Assembly: GCF_000424625.1 (NCBI RefSeq)
Contig: NZ_AUKG01000006.1
Coordinates: forward strand, 1-64,000
Origin: Conexibacter woesei Iso977N
GTDB lineage: Bacteria; Actinomycetota; Thermoleophilia; Solirubrobacterales; Solirubrobacteraceae
Direction: 5' to 3'
DNA length: 64,000 nucleotides
The position numbers and the translations under genes are program-made. The notes under the pieces are model-generated. The model saw nothing but the letters and a program-made list of their open reading frames with translations. It had not been told where the DNA came from and did no database searches. Positions 8,831 through 17,614 of the stretch are shown in pieces. Positions within the stretch are counted from its first letter, which is position 1. Every line of letters starts with the position of its first letter.

Positions 8831-9636
8831 ATGAGCGCGACGCGCAAGCTGCGCGCGGTCCCGCGCGTCCTGCTGCGCACGGGGCGGGCGTTCTACGACG
8901 ACCAGATGACCCACCACGCGGCGGCGCTGACCTACTGCGCGCTGATGTCGCTGTTCCCCGCGCTCCTGCTCGCCGTCTCGATCCTCGGCCTGGTCGGCCA
9001 GTACCCGGCCACCTACGACGCGATCCTCGGCTACCTGCGCGACGTCGTCCCACCCTCCGCGCTCGTCCCGCTCGACAGCTCGCTGCGCGCCGCCCTGCAG
9101 CAGAAGGGCACCGCCGCGACCACGCTGGCGATCAGCGTCGTGGTCACGCTCTACGGGACCACCGGGGCGCTTGAGGCCGCGCGCCGCGCGCTCAACGTCG
9201 TCTACGAGGCCGACGCCGGGCGACGCTCGCCGAGGACCTGCTCGGCTTCCTCGGGCTCGGATCGACCGTCGTGGAGATCTGGGACATCGCTCGCTGGCCG
9301 GGCGCCGTCGCGGTCGCCATGCTCGTGTTCTCCTACATCTACTACGTGACGCCCGACGTGCGGCAGCGCTCGTTCCGGTGGGTCACCCCGGGCGCGGTCG
9401 CCGGCGTCGCGCTGTGGCTCATCGCCTCGGCCGGGTTCTCGACCTACCTCAGCAAGGTCGCCAACGTCGGCGCCGTCTACGGGGCGTTCGCGGGCGCGAT
9501 CGTCCTCGTCGTCTGGCTCTGGCTGACGAACGTCGCACTGCTCTTCGGAGCCGAGCTCAACGCCGAGATCGAGCGCGAGCACCAGCTCCGCGAAGGCGTG
9601 CCCGAGCAGGAGACGCTGGACCTCCCGAACCGCTGA
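8831..9636 (+). pseudogene. YihY/BrkB-family membrane protein, broken by an internal deletion and frameshift
   Basis: The 5' part (8831 to about 9218) encodes a typical BrkB N-terminus (FYDDQMTHHAAALTYCALMS) and runs to LNVVYEADAGRR. The 3' part, in another frame from about 9220 to 9636, reads TLAEDLLGFLGLGSTVVEIWDIARWP and on to the usual C-terminus (VWLWLTNVALLFGAELNAEIE). Intact relatives have roughly 30-40 residues (one membrane helix) between these blocks, so this is a deletion with a net frameshift, not a one-base slip. The segment with the fourth helix is lost. Start codon abuts the stop of the phosphatase gene. Family function is poorly known. Confidence 0.75.
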
Positions 9637-9669
9637 TCGATCGACCGATCGATCGCGACGACCGATTGG

Positions 9670-9843
9670 CTACTGCTTGGCCTTGCGTGCCTTGTCTGCC
9701 GCGGCGTCGCGCTGATCTCCGAGCTGGGCTTGGCGACGCAGGAGCGCAAGGCGCTCCTTGCCGGAGACCGTGCCTGCGATCTTCTCGCCGACGGTCTTGA
9801 GTTGCTTGAGGACGGCGGCATCGGTGAGCGGTCGTGGGGCCAT
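9670..9843 (-). CDS. Small basic Lys/Ala-rich protein, 57 residues
   Basis: ATG at 9843, TAG at 9670. The product (MAPRPLTDAAVLKQLKTVGE...ADKARKAKQ) is helical, charged, and richer in Lys than its neighbours. This region carries the lowest-GC codon use of the neighbourhood. A weak GGGGA lies about 10 nt upstream. It sits 24 nt downstream of the PucR gene on the same strand and could be cotranscribed with it. No family recognised. Composition and clean start/stop make a real short gene more likely than chance. Confidence 0.5.
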   Translation of the reverse strand: MAPRPLTDAAVLKQLKTVGEKIAGTVSGKERLALLRRQAQLGDQRDAAADKARKAKQ

Positions 9844-9867
9844 CGGCCCAGTGTCCCCGATTTCGCG

Positions 9868-11106
9868 CTACCGAGGTGCGTCCCCGGGTTGCGCATCGGA
9901 CGGCGACGGCGCGCCGCGGGGGACGCCGAGGGCGATCACGAGGTCGAGGACCGTCGCCGGGTCGTGCAGCCGGTCGCCGTACAGCTCGCGCAGCTGCGTC
10001 ATCCGGTAGCGAACGGTCTGGGGGTGCACGGTGAGGTCGGCGGCGACGTCGTCGCGGCGGCCCTGGTGCAGGAGCCACGAGCGGAGCGTCTGCTCCAAGC
10101 GCTCCGCGGTGCTCGGGCGGAGGTCCGACAGCGGTTCGAGGACCCGGCGGCGCAGGTCGGCGAGCGCTTCGGCGTCTGAGCCCAGGAGCAGGGTCGCGAG
10201 GTGGGCCTCGGTGTCCACGGCCTCGTCGGCGGCGGCCGGGATCAGGTCGCGTGCGCGGCCGGCCCGCCGCACCGAGGCGGCGACGGCGGTCCAGGGCCGC
10301 GCGGGCCCGACCACCGCGCCGCGTCCCTTCAGCGCTTGCAGGAGCGTCGCCCGGTGGACGCCCGCGGCGTCGGGCACCAGCAGGATCGCCGTCTCGTCGG
10401 CGCCGGCGCGGTCGTCGTGCAGCCGGAGCGTCCGCGCATCGAGCGTGGCGACGGCCGGTCCGGCGTGTACCTCCCGCAGGAGGACGGCGGTCAGCGTCAC
10501 GGGCGGATCCCATCCGGCCCGCTCGGCGGCCTCGGCCAGGACCTCGTGCGGCGCGCCCTCCAGCAACCGCTGCCCGAGCCGCTCGAGGTAGAGCTCGCGC
10601 ACGCGGCCGGTCGTCGCGTGCTCGTCGGCATGCCCCGCGGCGCTCGCCGCCGACAGCTCGTCGATGTAGGCGAAGACGAGCTCGGCGAACTGCGCGACCG
10701 CCGCGGCGGGCACGCCCTCGGCGACGAGCACCGCCGACAGCTCGCGCCACGCGACACGCGCGCCGACCCGGTACGCGCCGAGCAGCGCGTCCATGGTGCG
10801 GCCGTCGCGCGCCTCGCCACGCCCCAGCTCGTAGGCGCCTTCCAGCGCGGGCTGCAGCGGGATCCGCGGGTCGCTGTCCCGGGCGTTCTCGGCCAGGCGG
10901 ACGAACCCGCCGAGGGCCATCTGCACCCCGCGCTCGATGTTGGCCCGCAGCTCGCCGCCGAACGCGCCCGCGTAGCCGGGCACCTCGGCGACCACGGCCT
11001 GCACCGTCTGCTCGGCCACCGCCGGCAGCCGGCCGCGCAGCCGGGTCCCGATCTCGGTGTCCAGGGCGAGCCGCGAGGCGCCGTGGACGGCGGCACTTCC
11101 ACTCAT
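9868..11106 (-). CDS. PucR/CdaR-family transcriptional regulator
   Basis: 412 residues. The ATG at 11106 is preceded by GGAGGG at a 6-nt spacing. The N-terminal ~170 residues are helical (EVPGYAGAFGGELRANIERGVQ), a variable middle follows, and the C-terminus holds the family helix-turn-helix (GRRDDVAADLTVHPQTVRYR). It is divergent from the ferredoxin-reductase/desaturase operon across 83 bases. In actinobacteria such regulators often control an adjacent lipid or redox operon, so control of that operon is a reasonable inference. Confidence 0.87.
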   Translation of the reverse strand: MSGSAAVHGASRLALDTEIGTRLRGRLPAVAEQTVQAVVAEVPGYAGAFGGELRANIERGVQMALGGFVRLAENARDSDPRIPLQPALEGAYELGRGEARDGRTMDALLGAYRVGARVAWRELSAVLVAEGVPAAAVAQFAELVFAYIDELSAASAAGHADEHATTGRVRELYLERLGQRLLEGAPHEVLAEAAERAGWDPPVTLTAVLLREVHAGPAVATLDARTLRLHDDRAGADETAILLVPDAAGVHRATLLQALKGRGAVVGPARPWTAVAASVRRAGRARDLIPAAADEAVDTEAHLATLLLGSDAEALADLRRRVLEPLSDLRPSTAERLEQTLRSWLLHQGRRDDVAADLTVHPQTVRYRMTQLRELYGDRLHDPATVLDLVIALGVPRGAPSPSDAQPGDAPR

Positions 11107-11189
11107 CTTGTTCCCTCCGAACAGAAGTGCAGCGCACGCTCACGTGTCATGGACAAGAAGTTATCTCCGTCGGCACGTACCTTCAACCC
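11107..11189. promoter_or_regulatory. Divergent promoter region, PucR regulator / reductase-desaturase operon
   Basis: 83 bases between two divergent starts. GTTATCT and a CACGTG-containing stretch (CTCACGTGTCATGG) are the only less GC-rich or palindromic elements seen. The likely operator lies here but cannot be delimited. Confidence 0.4.
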
Positions 11190-12293
11190 ATGCCAGTTGC
11201 GCTCGACACGCGCCGCGTCGCTTCCCGCCTCCGTGACCGCGCGATCGACGTCGTGGGGCTGATGACCACGCCGCTGCTCCCGGCCGACTACCTCGACCTC
11301 GTGAGCCCGTTGCGCGCCGGGGCCGACCTGCGCGGCCGGATCGTCGAGGTCCACCCCGAGACCCGCGACGCCGTGAGCCTGGTGATCCGGCCCGGACGCG
11401 GCTGGGCCGGGCACGTGCCCGGCCAGTACATCCGGATCGGCCTCGACGTCGACGGCGTGCGCCAGTGGCGCGCGTACTCGCTGACCTCCACGGTCGACCG
11501 GCCCGACGGCTGCATCGCGATCACCGTCAAGGCGATCCCCGACGGCGTGGTCAGCACCCACGTCGTGCGCCGCGCGCGGGTCGGGATGCTCGTCCACCTC
11601 GACCAGGCCTGCGGCGAGTTCGTCCTGCCCGACCCGCGCCCGGCCAAGGTCCTGTTCGTCACGGCCGGCAGCGGCGTCACGCCGGTGATGGGGATGCTGC
11701 GCAACGCGCTCGACGAGCTCGAGGACGTCGTCGTCGTGCACTCGGCGCCGACCGCCGAGGACGTCATCTTCGGCGGCGAGCTGCGCATGCTGGCGGCGCG
11801 CGGGCGCGTCCGGCTCATCGAGCGCCACACCGATGCCGACGGCATGCTCGACGCGCAGGAGCTGGCCGATCTGGTCGGCGACCTCGACGAGCGCCAGACG
11901 TGGGCCTGCGGACCCGCCGGGATGCTCGACGCGCTCGAACGCCGCTGGGCCGATCGAGGGATCTCCGACCGCCTCCACACCGAGCGCTTCCGCCCCACGG
12001 TCGCCACCACCGGCGAGGGCGGCACCGTGACCTTCACCGCCAGCGCGATCGAGGTCGACGCCGGCGGCGCGACGTCGCTGCTCGACGCGGGCGAGAGCGC
12101 CGGCGTGCTGATGCCCTCCGGCTGTCGCATGGGCATCTGCTTCGGTTGCGTCGCGCCGCTGCGCGAAGGCGCCGTGCGCGACCTGCGCAACGGGGACCTC
12201 ACGAGCGCCTCCCCCGACAGCGGTCCCGCCCGCCCCGTGCTCGTCCAGACCTGCGTGTCGGCTGCCGCCGGCCCCTGCCAGATCGACCTCTGA
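11190..12293 (+). CDS. Flavodoxin/ferredoxin-type NADPH reductase with C-terminal 2Fe-2S domain (desaturase partner)
   Basis: 367 residues from the ATG at 11190. Order: an FAD-binding beta-barrel (GQYIRIGLDVDGVRQWRAYSLTS), an NAD(P)-binding domain (FVTAGSGVTPVMGML), and a plant-type ferredoxin domain whose cluster ligands appear to be Cys312, Cys317, Cys320 and Cys355 (CRMGICFGC...TC). It passes electrons from NAD(P)H through FAD and the 2Fe-2S cluster. The layout matches the mycobacterial Rv3230c oxidoreductase that serves the DesA3 stearoyl desaturase, and the next gene is a desaturase of that type. The stop is 11 nt before the desaturase start, so they form an operon. Confidence 0.9.
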   Translation: MPVALDTRRVASRLRDRAIDVVGLMTTPLLPADYLDLVSPLRAGADLRGRIVEVHPETRDAVSLVIRPGRGWAGHVPGQYIRIGLDVDGVRQWRAYSLTSTVDRPDGCIAITVKAIPDGVVSTHVVRRARVGMLVHLDQACGEFVLPDPRPAKVLFVTAGSGVTPVMGMLRNALDELEDVVVVHSAPTAEDVIFGGELRMLAARGRVRLIERHTDADGMLDAQELADLVGDLDERQTWACGPAGMLDALERRWADRGISDRLHTERFRPTVATTGEGGTVTFTASAIEVDAGGATSLLDAGESAGVLMPSGCRMGICFGCVAPLREGAVRDLRNGDLTSASPDSGPARPVLVQTCVSAAAGPCQIDL

Positions 12294-12304
12294 GAGGAAC
12301 CGCC

Positions 12305-13480
12305 ATGACCGCCATGCAGAAGAAGCCCAACGACCCCATCGCGCACCTGAGCGCGGAGGACATCGAGAACCTCGGGCGCGAGCTCGACGCGATCCGCGCG
12401 CAGGTCGTCGCCAGCCGCGGCGAACGCGACGCCGAGTACATCCGCTCGATCATCCGGACCCAGCGCGGGCTCGAGCTCGCCAGCCGCGCCGTGCTGCTCG
12501 TCTCGCTGTTCCCGCCCGCGTGGCTGGCCGGGACCGCCGGCCTCTCCGTCTCCAAGATCCTGGAGAACATGGAGATCGGCCACAACGTCATGCACGGCCA
12601 GTGGGACTGGATGCGCGACCCCAAGATCCACTCCACCACCTGGGAGTGGGACAACGCCTCCCCCGCCGAGCTCTGGAAGCACTCCCACAACGAGCTCCAC
12701 CACACCTACACCAACGTGCTCGGCCGCGACAACGACCTCGGCTACGGGATCATGCGCGTCGACGAAGATCAGCCGTGGCATCTGTTCTACATCGCTCAGC
12801 CATTGTGGAACTTCATCAACGCGTGCTTCTTCGAATACGGCATCGCCGCCTACGACCTCGAGGTCGGCAAGGCCCTCAAGGGGCGCAAGGACCCCGGCGA
12901 GCTGGCCGGCCAGGCCAGGAAGGTGCTGCGCAAGATCCGCCGCCAGGCGACCCGCGACTACGTCGTGCATCCGCTGCTCTCCGGACCCTCAGCCCTCACC
13001 ACGCTCGGCGCGAACGTCACGGCCAACCTCGTGCGCAACGTCTGGACGCACTCCGTGATCATGTGCGGTCACTTCCCGGAAGGGGTCGAGACCTTCGAGA
13101 AGACCTCGATCGACGGCGAGACGCGCGGCGAGTGGTACCTGCGCCAGATGCTCGGCTCGGCCAACATCACCGGCAGCCCGTTCATGCACCTCATGACCGG
13201 CAACCTCTCCTTCCAGATCGAGCACCACCTCTTCCCCGACCTCCCCAGCAACCGCTACCAGGAGATCGCGCCCAAGGTCGAGGAGCTCTTCGAGCGCTAC
13301 GGCCTGACCTACACCAGCGGCCCGCTGCCCAAGCAGGTCGCCTCGGCGTGGAAGAAGGTCTTCCGCCTCGCGCTGCCCAACCAGGCGACGCGCAAGGCCG
13401 CCGAGACCGTCATCGCGCCGCTCACGCGCCTCCGCCCCGCCGCCGCTGCCGAGCCGGAGCCGGAGCCCGTCGCCGCCTGA
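12305..13480 (+). CDS. Membrane fatty-acid (acyl-CoA) desaturase, DesA3-like
   Basis: 391 residues; ATG at 12305 with GAGAGG upstream. The three His clusters of membrane di-iron desaturases are present: HNVMH (93-97), HSHNELHH (126-133) and QIEHH (304-308). Hydrophobic segments flank them. The family introduces a cis double bond into long-chain acyl chains using O2 and two electrons, here presumably delivered by the reductase encoded just upstream. The tail ends in a Pro/Glu/Ala-rich stretch. Membrane-bound, acting in phospholipid or storage-lipid unsaturation. Confidence 0.9.
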   Translation: MTAMQKKPNDPIAHLSAEDIENLGRELDAIRAQVVASRGERDAEYIRSIIRTQRGLELASRAVLLVSLFPPAWLAGTAGLSVSKILENMEIGHNVMHGQWDWMRDPKIHSTTWEWDNASPAELWKHSHNELHHTYTNVLGRDNDLGYGIMRVDEDQPWHLFYIAQPLWNFINACFFEYGIAAYDLEVGKALKGRKDPGELAGQARKVLRKIRRQATRDYVVHPLLSGPSALTTLGANVTANLVRNVWTHSVIMCGHFPEGVETFEKTSIDGETRGEWYLRQMLGSANITGSPFMHLMTGNLSFQIEHHLFPDLPSNRYQEIAPKVEELFERYGLTYTSGPLPKQVASAWKKVFRLALPNQATRKAAETVIAPLTRLRPAAAAEPEPEPVAA

Positions 13481-13542
13481 GCCGGGCTCCCGGCGCTCAC
13501 GCTAGGCTGAGGGGACTCGGGCGCTCAAGAGGAAGGGTCGCA

Positions 13543-14694
13543 TTGACCCCCGCAACCAGCCCAGGCCTCTCGTCGCGTTCGGTGCGGCGGGACGGCATCA
13601 CTCCTACGTCGTCGCTCCGCCCGCAGGCACCGGACCCGCTACGCGTCGCCATGCTCGCACCGCCGTGGATCACCGTTCCCCCGTCGGGCTACGGCGGGGT
13701 CGAGACGGTGGTCAGCGCGCTCACCGAGGCGCTCGTCGCGCTGGGTCACGAGGTGACGCTCTTCTGCGCGCCCGGCTCGACCTCGTCGGCCCGTGTCGAG
13801 ACGCTGCTCGGCGCCACCCACCCGGACGAGATCGAGCGCGCGCTCTACGAGTCCGACCACGTCGCCCGCGCGTTCGCGGCGATCGAGCCGCTCGACCGGC
13901 TCGGGGACTTCGACGTCGTCCACGACCACTGCGGCTTCACCGCGCTCGCGCTGGCCGACCGCCTCGACGTGCCGTTCGTCCACACGCTGCACGGCCCGTT
14001 CGACGCCGGGACCGCTGCGTTCTACGCCGGCCATGGCCACAAGGCCGCGCTGGTGGCGATCAGCGCCGCGCAGCTGCGGTCGGCACCGGTCGGCGTCGTG
14101 GCCGACGCGATCATCCGCAACCCGGTCGACGTCGCGGCCTGGCCCCTGCGCGAGACCAAGGACGATTACTTGCTCTGGGTCGGGCGCATCAACGCCGAGA
14201 AGGGCCCGCACCGCGCGATCGCCGCCGCCCGCGCGGCCGGCGTCCCGCTCGTGCTCGCCGGGATCGTCCAGCCCGGTCAGGAGGCGTTCTTCGCCGCCGA
14301 GATCGCGCCGCATCTCGACGGCGAGCACGTGCGTTTCGTGGGCGAGACCGGCGGCGCCGCCAAGCGCGCGCTGTTCGCGGGGGCCCGCGGCCTGCTGATG
14401 CCGATCCGCTGGTCGGAGCCGTTCGGCATGGTGATGATCGAGGCGCTCGCCTGCGGGACGCCCGTGATCGCGTTCGACGAGGGCGCCGCGCCCGAGGTCG
14501 TCGTGCACGGCGTCACCGGGTTCCTGGTCGCCGACGAGGCCGCGATGGCCGCCGCGGTCCTGTCGCTCCCGGCGCTGTCGCCCCGCGCCTGCCGCGCGTG
14601 GGTGGTCGAGCACTGCGACGCAGCGGTCGTCGCAGCGCAGTACGCCGAGTTGTACGCCTCGGTCGCGGCCCGGCCGGTCGCCGCCGATGGCTGA
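13543..14694 (+). CDS. Glycosyltransferase, GT4-type GT-B fold
   Basis: 383 residues. The TTG at 13543 is chosen because AGGAAGG lies just upstream; an ATG at 13651 would cut into the first Rossmann strand (VAMLAPPW). The N-terminal domain has the glycine-rich acceptor loop (PPSGYGGVETVV). The C-terminal domain has LLWVGRINAEKGPH and SEPFGMVMIEALACGTPVIAF, the typical GT4 donor site. The sugar donor and acceptor are unknown. The last 8 bases overlap the start of the debranching-type gene, suggesting coupled translation and a role in glycogen or a related alpha-glucan. Confidence 0.88.
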   Translation: MTPATSPGLSSRSVRRDGITPTSSLRPQAPDPLRVAMLAPPWITVPPSGYGGVETVVSALTEALVALGHEVTLFCAPGSTSSARVETLLGATHPDEIERALYESDHVARAFAAIEPLDRLGDFDVVHDHCGFTALALADRLDVPFVHTLHGPFDAGTAAFYAGHGHKAALVAISAAQLRSAPVGVVADAIIRNPVDVAAWPLRETKDDYLLWVGRINAEKGPHRAIAAARAAGVPLVLAGIVQPGQEAFFAAEIAPHLDGEHVRFVGETGGAAKRALFAGARGLLMPIRWSEPFGMVMIEALACGTPVIAFDEGAAPEVVVHGVTGFLVADEAAMAAAVLSLPALSPRACRAWVVEHCDAAVVAAQYAELYASVAARPVAADG

Positions 14695-16714
14695 GCGCAC
14701 GATCAGCGTCCTCGAGGGCAGCACGTTCGTCGTCGGCGACCGCAGCGGCGACGTTCGCCGCGGCGGCGGCCGCGAGCACGGGTTCTTCTCCGACGACACG
14801 CGCTTCGTCTCGCACTGGGAGCTCAAGGTCGACGACGCGCCGCTGACCCTCCTCGGCCTCGACCAGCGGTCGCACTTCCTGGCCCAGTTCTTCCTGACCC
14901 CGGACGTCGGCCCCGACGAGCAGGCCCCGTACTCGATCATGCGCCGGCGGCTGCTCGACCAGGTCTGGACCGAGCAGCTGACGATCGTCAGCCACCGCCA
15001 CGAGCCCAGCGAGATCGCCGTCCGGCTGGTCGTCGACACCGACTTCGCCGACCTCTTCGAGGTCAAGGACGGCACCGCCGCCGACCGCGACATCACGTGG
15101 CACCACGACGACGCGGCGGGGTCGCTGACGCTCAGCTACGCCGGCGCCGCCGGGTTCGAGCGCGCGGTCACGATCCGCTCCGACCCACCCGCGCGCCACA
15201 CCGGCGGCGGGTTGGCCTACAGCTTGATGCTCGCGCCCGGCGAGAGCTGGACCGCGACGTTCACGCTCACGCCCCGCTCGGCCCAGCCGGGCGCCGCGTT
15301 CGTCCAGCGCAGCCCCGCGCGCGGGAGCATCGAGGCGCAGTACGCGACCAAGACCATGGAGTTGGAAGCGTGGCTGGCGCAGGCCCCGGCGCTGGAGACC
15401 GAGGACGCCGCGCTCGCGCGCACCTACAAGGCGAGCCTGACCGACCTCGCCGCGCTGCGCCTGCACCCCAACCTCGGCGAGCCCGCGACGCTGCCGGCCG
15501 CCGGGCTGCCGTGGTTCATGGCGCTCTTCGGCCGCGACAGCATCCTCACGAGCTTCCAGGCGCTGCCCTACCTGCCCGAGCTGGCGGCCACGACCCTGCG
15601 CGTGCTCGCCGCGCGCCAGGCGACCACGCGCGACGACTTCCACGAGCAGGAGCCCGGCAAGATCCTGCACGAGCTGCGCTTCGGCGAGCTGACCGCGAGC
15701 GGCCGCCGGCCGCACTCGCCGTACTACGGCAGCGCCGACGCGACCCCGTTGTTCCTGGTGTTGCTCGACGAGTACCACCGCTGGACCGGTGACGCCGCGC
15801 TCGTCCGGGAGCTCGAGCCGCACGCGCGCGCCGCGCTGTTCTGGATCGAGGACAGCGGCGACGCCGACGGCGACGGCTACGTGGAGTACGCGCGGCGCAA
15901 CGCCGCGACCGGGCTGCTGAACCAGTGCTGGAAGGACAGCTGGGACTCGATGCAGTTCGCCGACGGGACGCTCGCGCAGGGTCCGATCGCGACCTGCGAG
16001 ATCCAGGGCTACGTCTACGACGCGCGCCGCCGCTGCGCGCGGCTGGCCCGCGAGGTCTGGAACGACCCGGCGCTGGCCGTGCGCCTCGACCAGCAGGCCG
16101 ACGAGCTTCGCGCGCGCGTGCGCGCGGACTTCTGGATGCCCGAGCGCGGCTGCCACGCCTTGGCGCTCGACGGGAGCAAGCGCCAGGTCGACGGGTTGAC
16201 GTCCAACATCGGGCATCTTCTGTGGTCCGGTTTGTTGAACGATGACGAGGCGTCAGCGACAGCCGCCGCGCTGCTGGGCGACGAGCTGTTCTCCGGCTGG
16301 GGCGTCCGGACGCTCGGCCGCCGCGAGGGCGGCTACAACCCGCTCGGGTACCACACCGGGACCGTGTGGCCGCACGAGAACTCGCTGATCGTCGCGGGCC
16401 TGGCGCGCTACGGCCTGCACGACGCCGCGGCCCGGATCGGCGGCGCGGTCCTGAGCGCCGCGCCGCACTTCGAGCATCGCCTGCCGGAGGTCTTCGCCGG
16501 CTACCCGGCCGAGACGACCGGCGTGCCGGTCGCGTTCCCGACGGCCTCGCGCCCGCAGGCCTGGGCCGCGGGCGCGCCGCTGCTGTTGCTCACGACGCTG
16601 CTGGGCCTCGAGCCCGGGCAGCCGCAGGCGGCGGCGACGCTGCCCGCCACCGGCGACCCCGGGACCGCCCTCGCCGCGACGCTGCGCCGGCGCGAGCCGG
16701 TCGCGGCGGCGTGA
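14687..16714 (+). CDS. Amylo-alpha-1,6-glucosidase / glycogen-debranching family protein
   Basis: 675 residues; the ATG at 14687 overlaps the preceding stop (ATGGCTGA). Residues ~1-240 are the N-terminal beta-sandwich of glycogen-debranching proteins (SVLEGSTFVVGDRSGD, FSDDTRFVSHWEL). Residues ~270-660 are an (alpha/alpha)6 barrel with GLPWFMALFGRDSILTSFQ, LNQCWKDSWDSM and HTGTVWPHENSLI, motifs of the GH133-like bacterial group. It should hydrolyse glucosidic branches or related alpha-glucosides in the cytoplasm; activity on glycogen itself is inferred. No signal peptide. Confidence 0.87.
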   Translation: MAERTISVLEGSTFVVGDRSGDVRRGGGREHGFFSDDTRFVSHWELKVDDAPLTLLGLDQRSHFLAQFFLTPDVGPDEQAPYSIMRRRLLDQVWTEQLTIVSHRHEPSEIAVRLVVDTDFADLFEVKDGTAADRDITWHHDDAAGSLTLSYAGAAGFERAVTIRSDPPARHTGGGLAYSLMLAPGESWTATFTLTPRSAQPGAAFVQRSPARGSIEAQYATKTMELEAWLAQAPALETEDAALARTYKASLTDLAALRLHPNLGEPATLPAAGLPWFMALFGRDSILTSFQALPYLPELAATTLRVLAARQATTRDDFHEQEPGKILHELRFGELTASGRRPHSPYYGSADATPLFLVLLDEYHRWTGDAALVRELEPHARAALFWIEDSGDADGDGYVEYARRNAATGLLNQCWKDSWDSMQFADGTLAQGPIATCEIQGYVYDARRRCARLAREVWNDPALAVRLDQQADELRARVRADFWMPERGCHALALDGSKRQVDGLTSNIGHLLWSGLLNDDEASATAAALLGDELFSGWGVRTLGRREGGYNPLGYHTGTVWPHENSLIVAGLARYGLHDAAARIGGAVLSAAPHFEHRLPEVFAGYPAETTGVPVAFPTASRPQAWAAGAPLLLLTTLLGLEPGQPQAAATLPATGDPGTALAATLRRREPVAAA

Positions 16715-16730
16715 GGGCGGCGGGTTCCGG

Positions 16731-17363
16731 CTAGACCGCGGCCGGCGTGACGGCGGCCGGCGGCGTCTTGGTCTCGCTGCCGCGGCGGCGCAGGCCCTCG
16801 GGGCCGAGCAGGCCGGCGGCGAGGACGATGAAGCCGAGGCCGCTGAGCAGCAGGGCGATGCCCATGACGATCGCGAACGTGCCGACGCTGGAGGCGAAGA
16901 ACGAGGTGTTGAGCGCGGTGCTCAGCGCGGTCTCGCTGACCCAGACCTGGCGCGCGGCGTTGCTCTGCGGGAGGCCCGTCTTGGGGTCCTTGACCGCCTG
17001 GGCGATCACGTCGGTGCCCTTGCCGTCGGCGCTGGCGTACTGCGGCATCTGGGAGTAGGTCTTGCCGCCCGTCGCGACCAGCGCGTGGATCCGCATGTAG
17101 CTGGCGAAGCACTTGGCCTGGCTGCCGTTGGAGATGGCCTGGCCGGCGACGTCGCAGGTCGGCAGCGCGGTCGTCACGCCGGCCTTCCTGGCCTCGACGG
17201 CGATCAGCGACGGCTTCATGTCGGGCGTCCCGACGATCTGCTCGCGCTTGACGTCGGTGCTGACCTCATGACGGCCGGAGACGCCGATGACGATCGCCCC
17301 GATCCCGAAGGCGACGAGGACGATGCCGGCGATGATGCCGGCGAGGCGGAACGGGCGAGGCAT
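16731..17363 (-). CDS. Two-helix membrane protein of the family often misnamed aromatic ring-opening dioxygenase LigA
   Basis: 210 residues from the ATG at 17363, preceded by AAGGAGAG; a longer frame adds 14 unlikely residues. One membrane helix near the N-terminus (IIAGIVLVAFGIGAIVIGV) and one near the C-terminus (FAIVMGIALLLSGLGFIVLAA) flank an external loop of about 130 residues with two Cys and ATGGKTYSQM. This layout matches small actinobacterial membrane proteins that databases frequently label LigA without support. No catalytic residues are visible; function unknown. Divergent from the flavoprotein gene. Confidence 0.7.
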   Translation of the reverse strand: MPRPFRLAGIIAGIVLVAFGIGAIVIGVSGRHEVSTDVKREQIVGTPDMKPSLIAVEARKAGVTTALPTCDVAGQAISNGSQAKCFASYMRIHALVATGGKTYSQMPQYASADGKGTDVIAQAVKDPKTGLPQSNAARQVWVSETALSTALNTSFFASSVGTFAIVMGIALLLSGLGFIVLAAGLLGPEGLRRRGSETKTPPAAVTPAAV

Positions 17364-17450
17364 GGCGATGGTCTCTCCTTGCGTGGGACGGCGAGTCATC
17401 AGCATCCCTCGCCATCATCCGCCGATCATCGGGAGAGCCCCGCACGACCG

Positions 17451-17467
17451 CTGCGGGTAACCCGCAG
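17451..17467. promoter_or_regulatory. Operator-like 17-bp palindrome
   Basis: CTGCGGGT-A-ACCCGCAG, perfect 8-bp arms around one base, lies 88 nt upstream of the minus-strand membrane gene and 148 nt upstream of the flavoprotein gene, in their shared divergent region. Size and symmetry suit a dimeric regulator. Confidence 0.5.
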
Positions 17468-17560
17468 AACCACCGGCCGCCGAGCTGCCACGCTCTGCCC
17501 ATGACGATCGAGAAGACCACACTTGTCGCCTTTTCTCGATGTGTCCACCACCATCAGCCC

Positions 17561-17573
17561 TGCGGAAAAACAC
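17561..17573 (+). promoter_or_regulatory. Recurrent motif copy 1 (TGCGGAAAAACAC)
   Basis: This 13-mer lies 41 nt upstream of the flavoprotein start. Related copies (consensus NGCGGnnAAACAC) occur in the intergenic regions at 24470, 24493 and 25177 beside the response-regulator genes. Position and recurrence suggest a binding site for a shared regulator. Confidence 0.4.
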
Positions 17574-17614
17574 GGAGGGCGAGAGCGTCCTGCGCGCGTA
17601 GCTTCGGTGAGGCC

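Noticed and set aside
9637-9669. GATCGATC repeats between the broken YihY gene and the small basic gene
   Set aside because: Short palindromic units could pair as a weak terminator, but the loop and stem are ambiguous and I could not justify a specific call.
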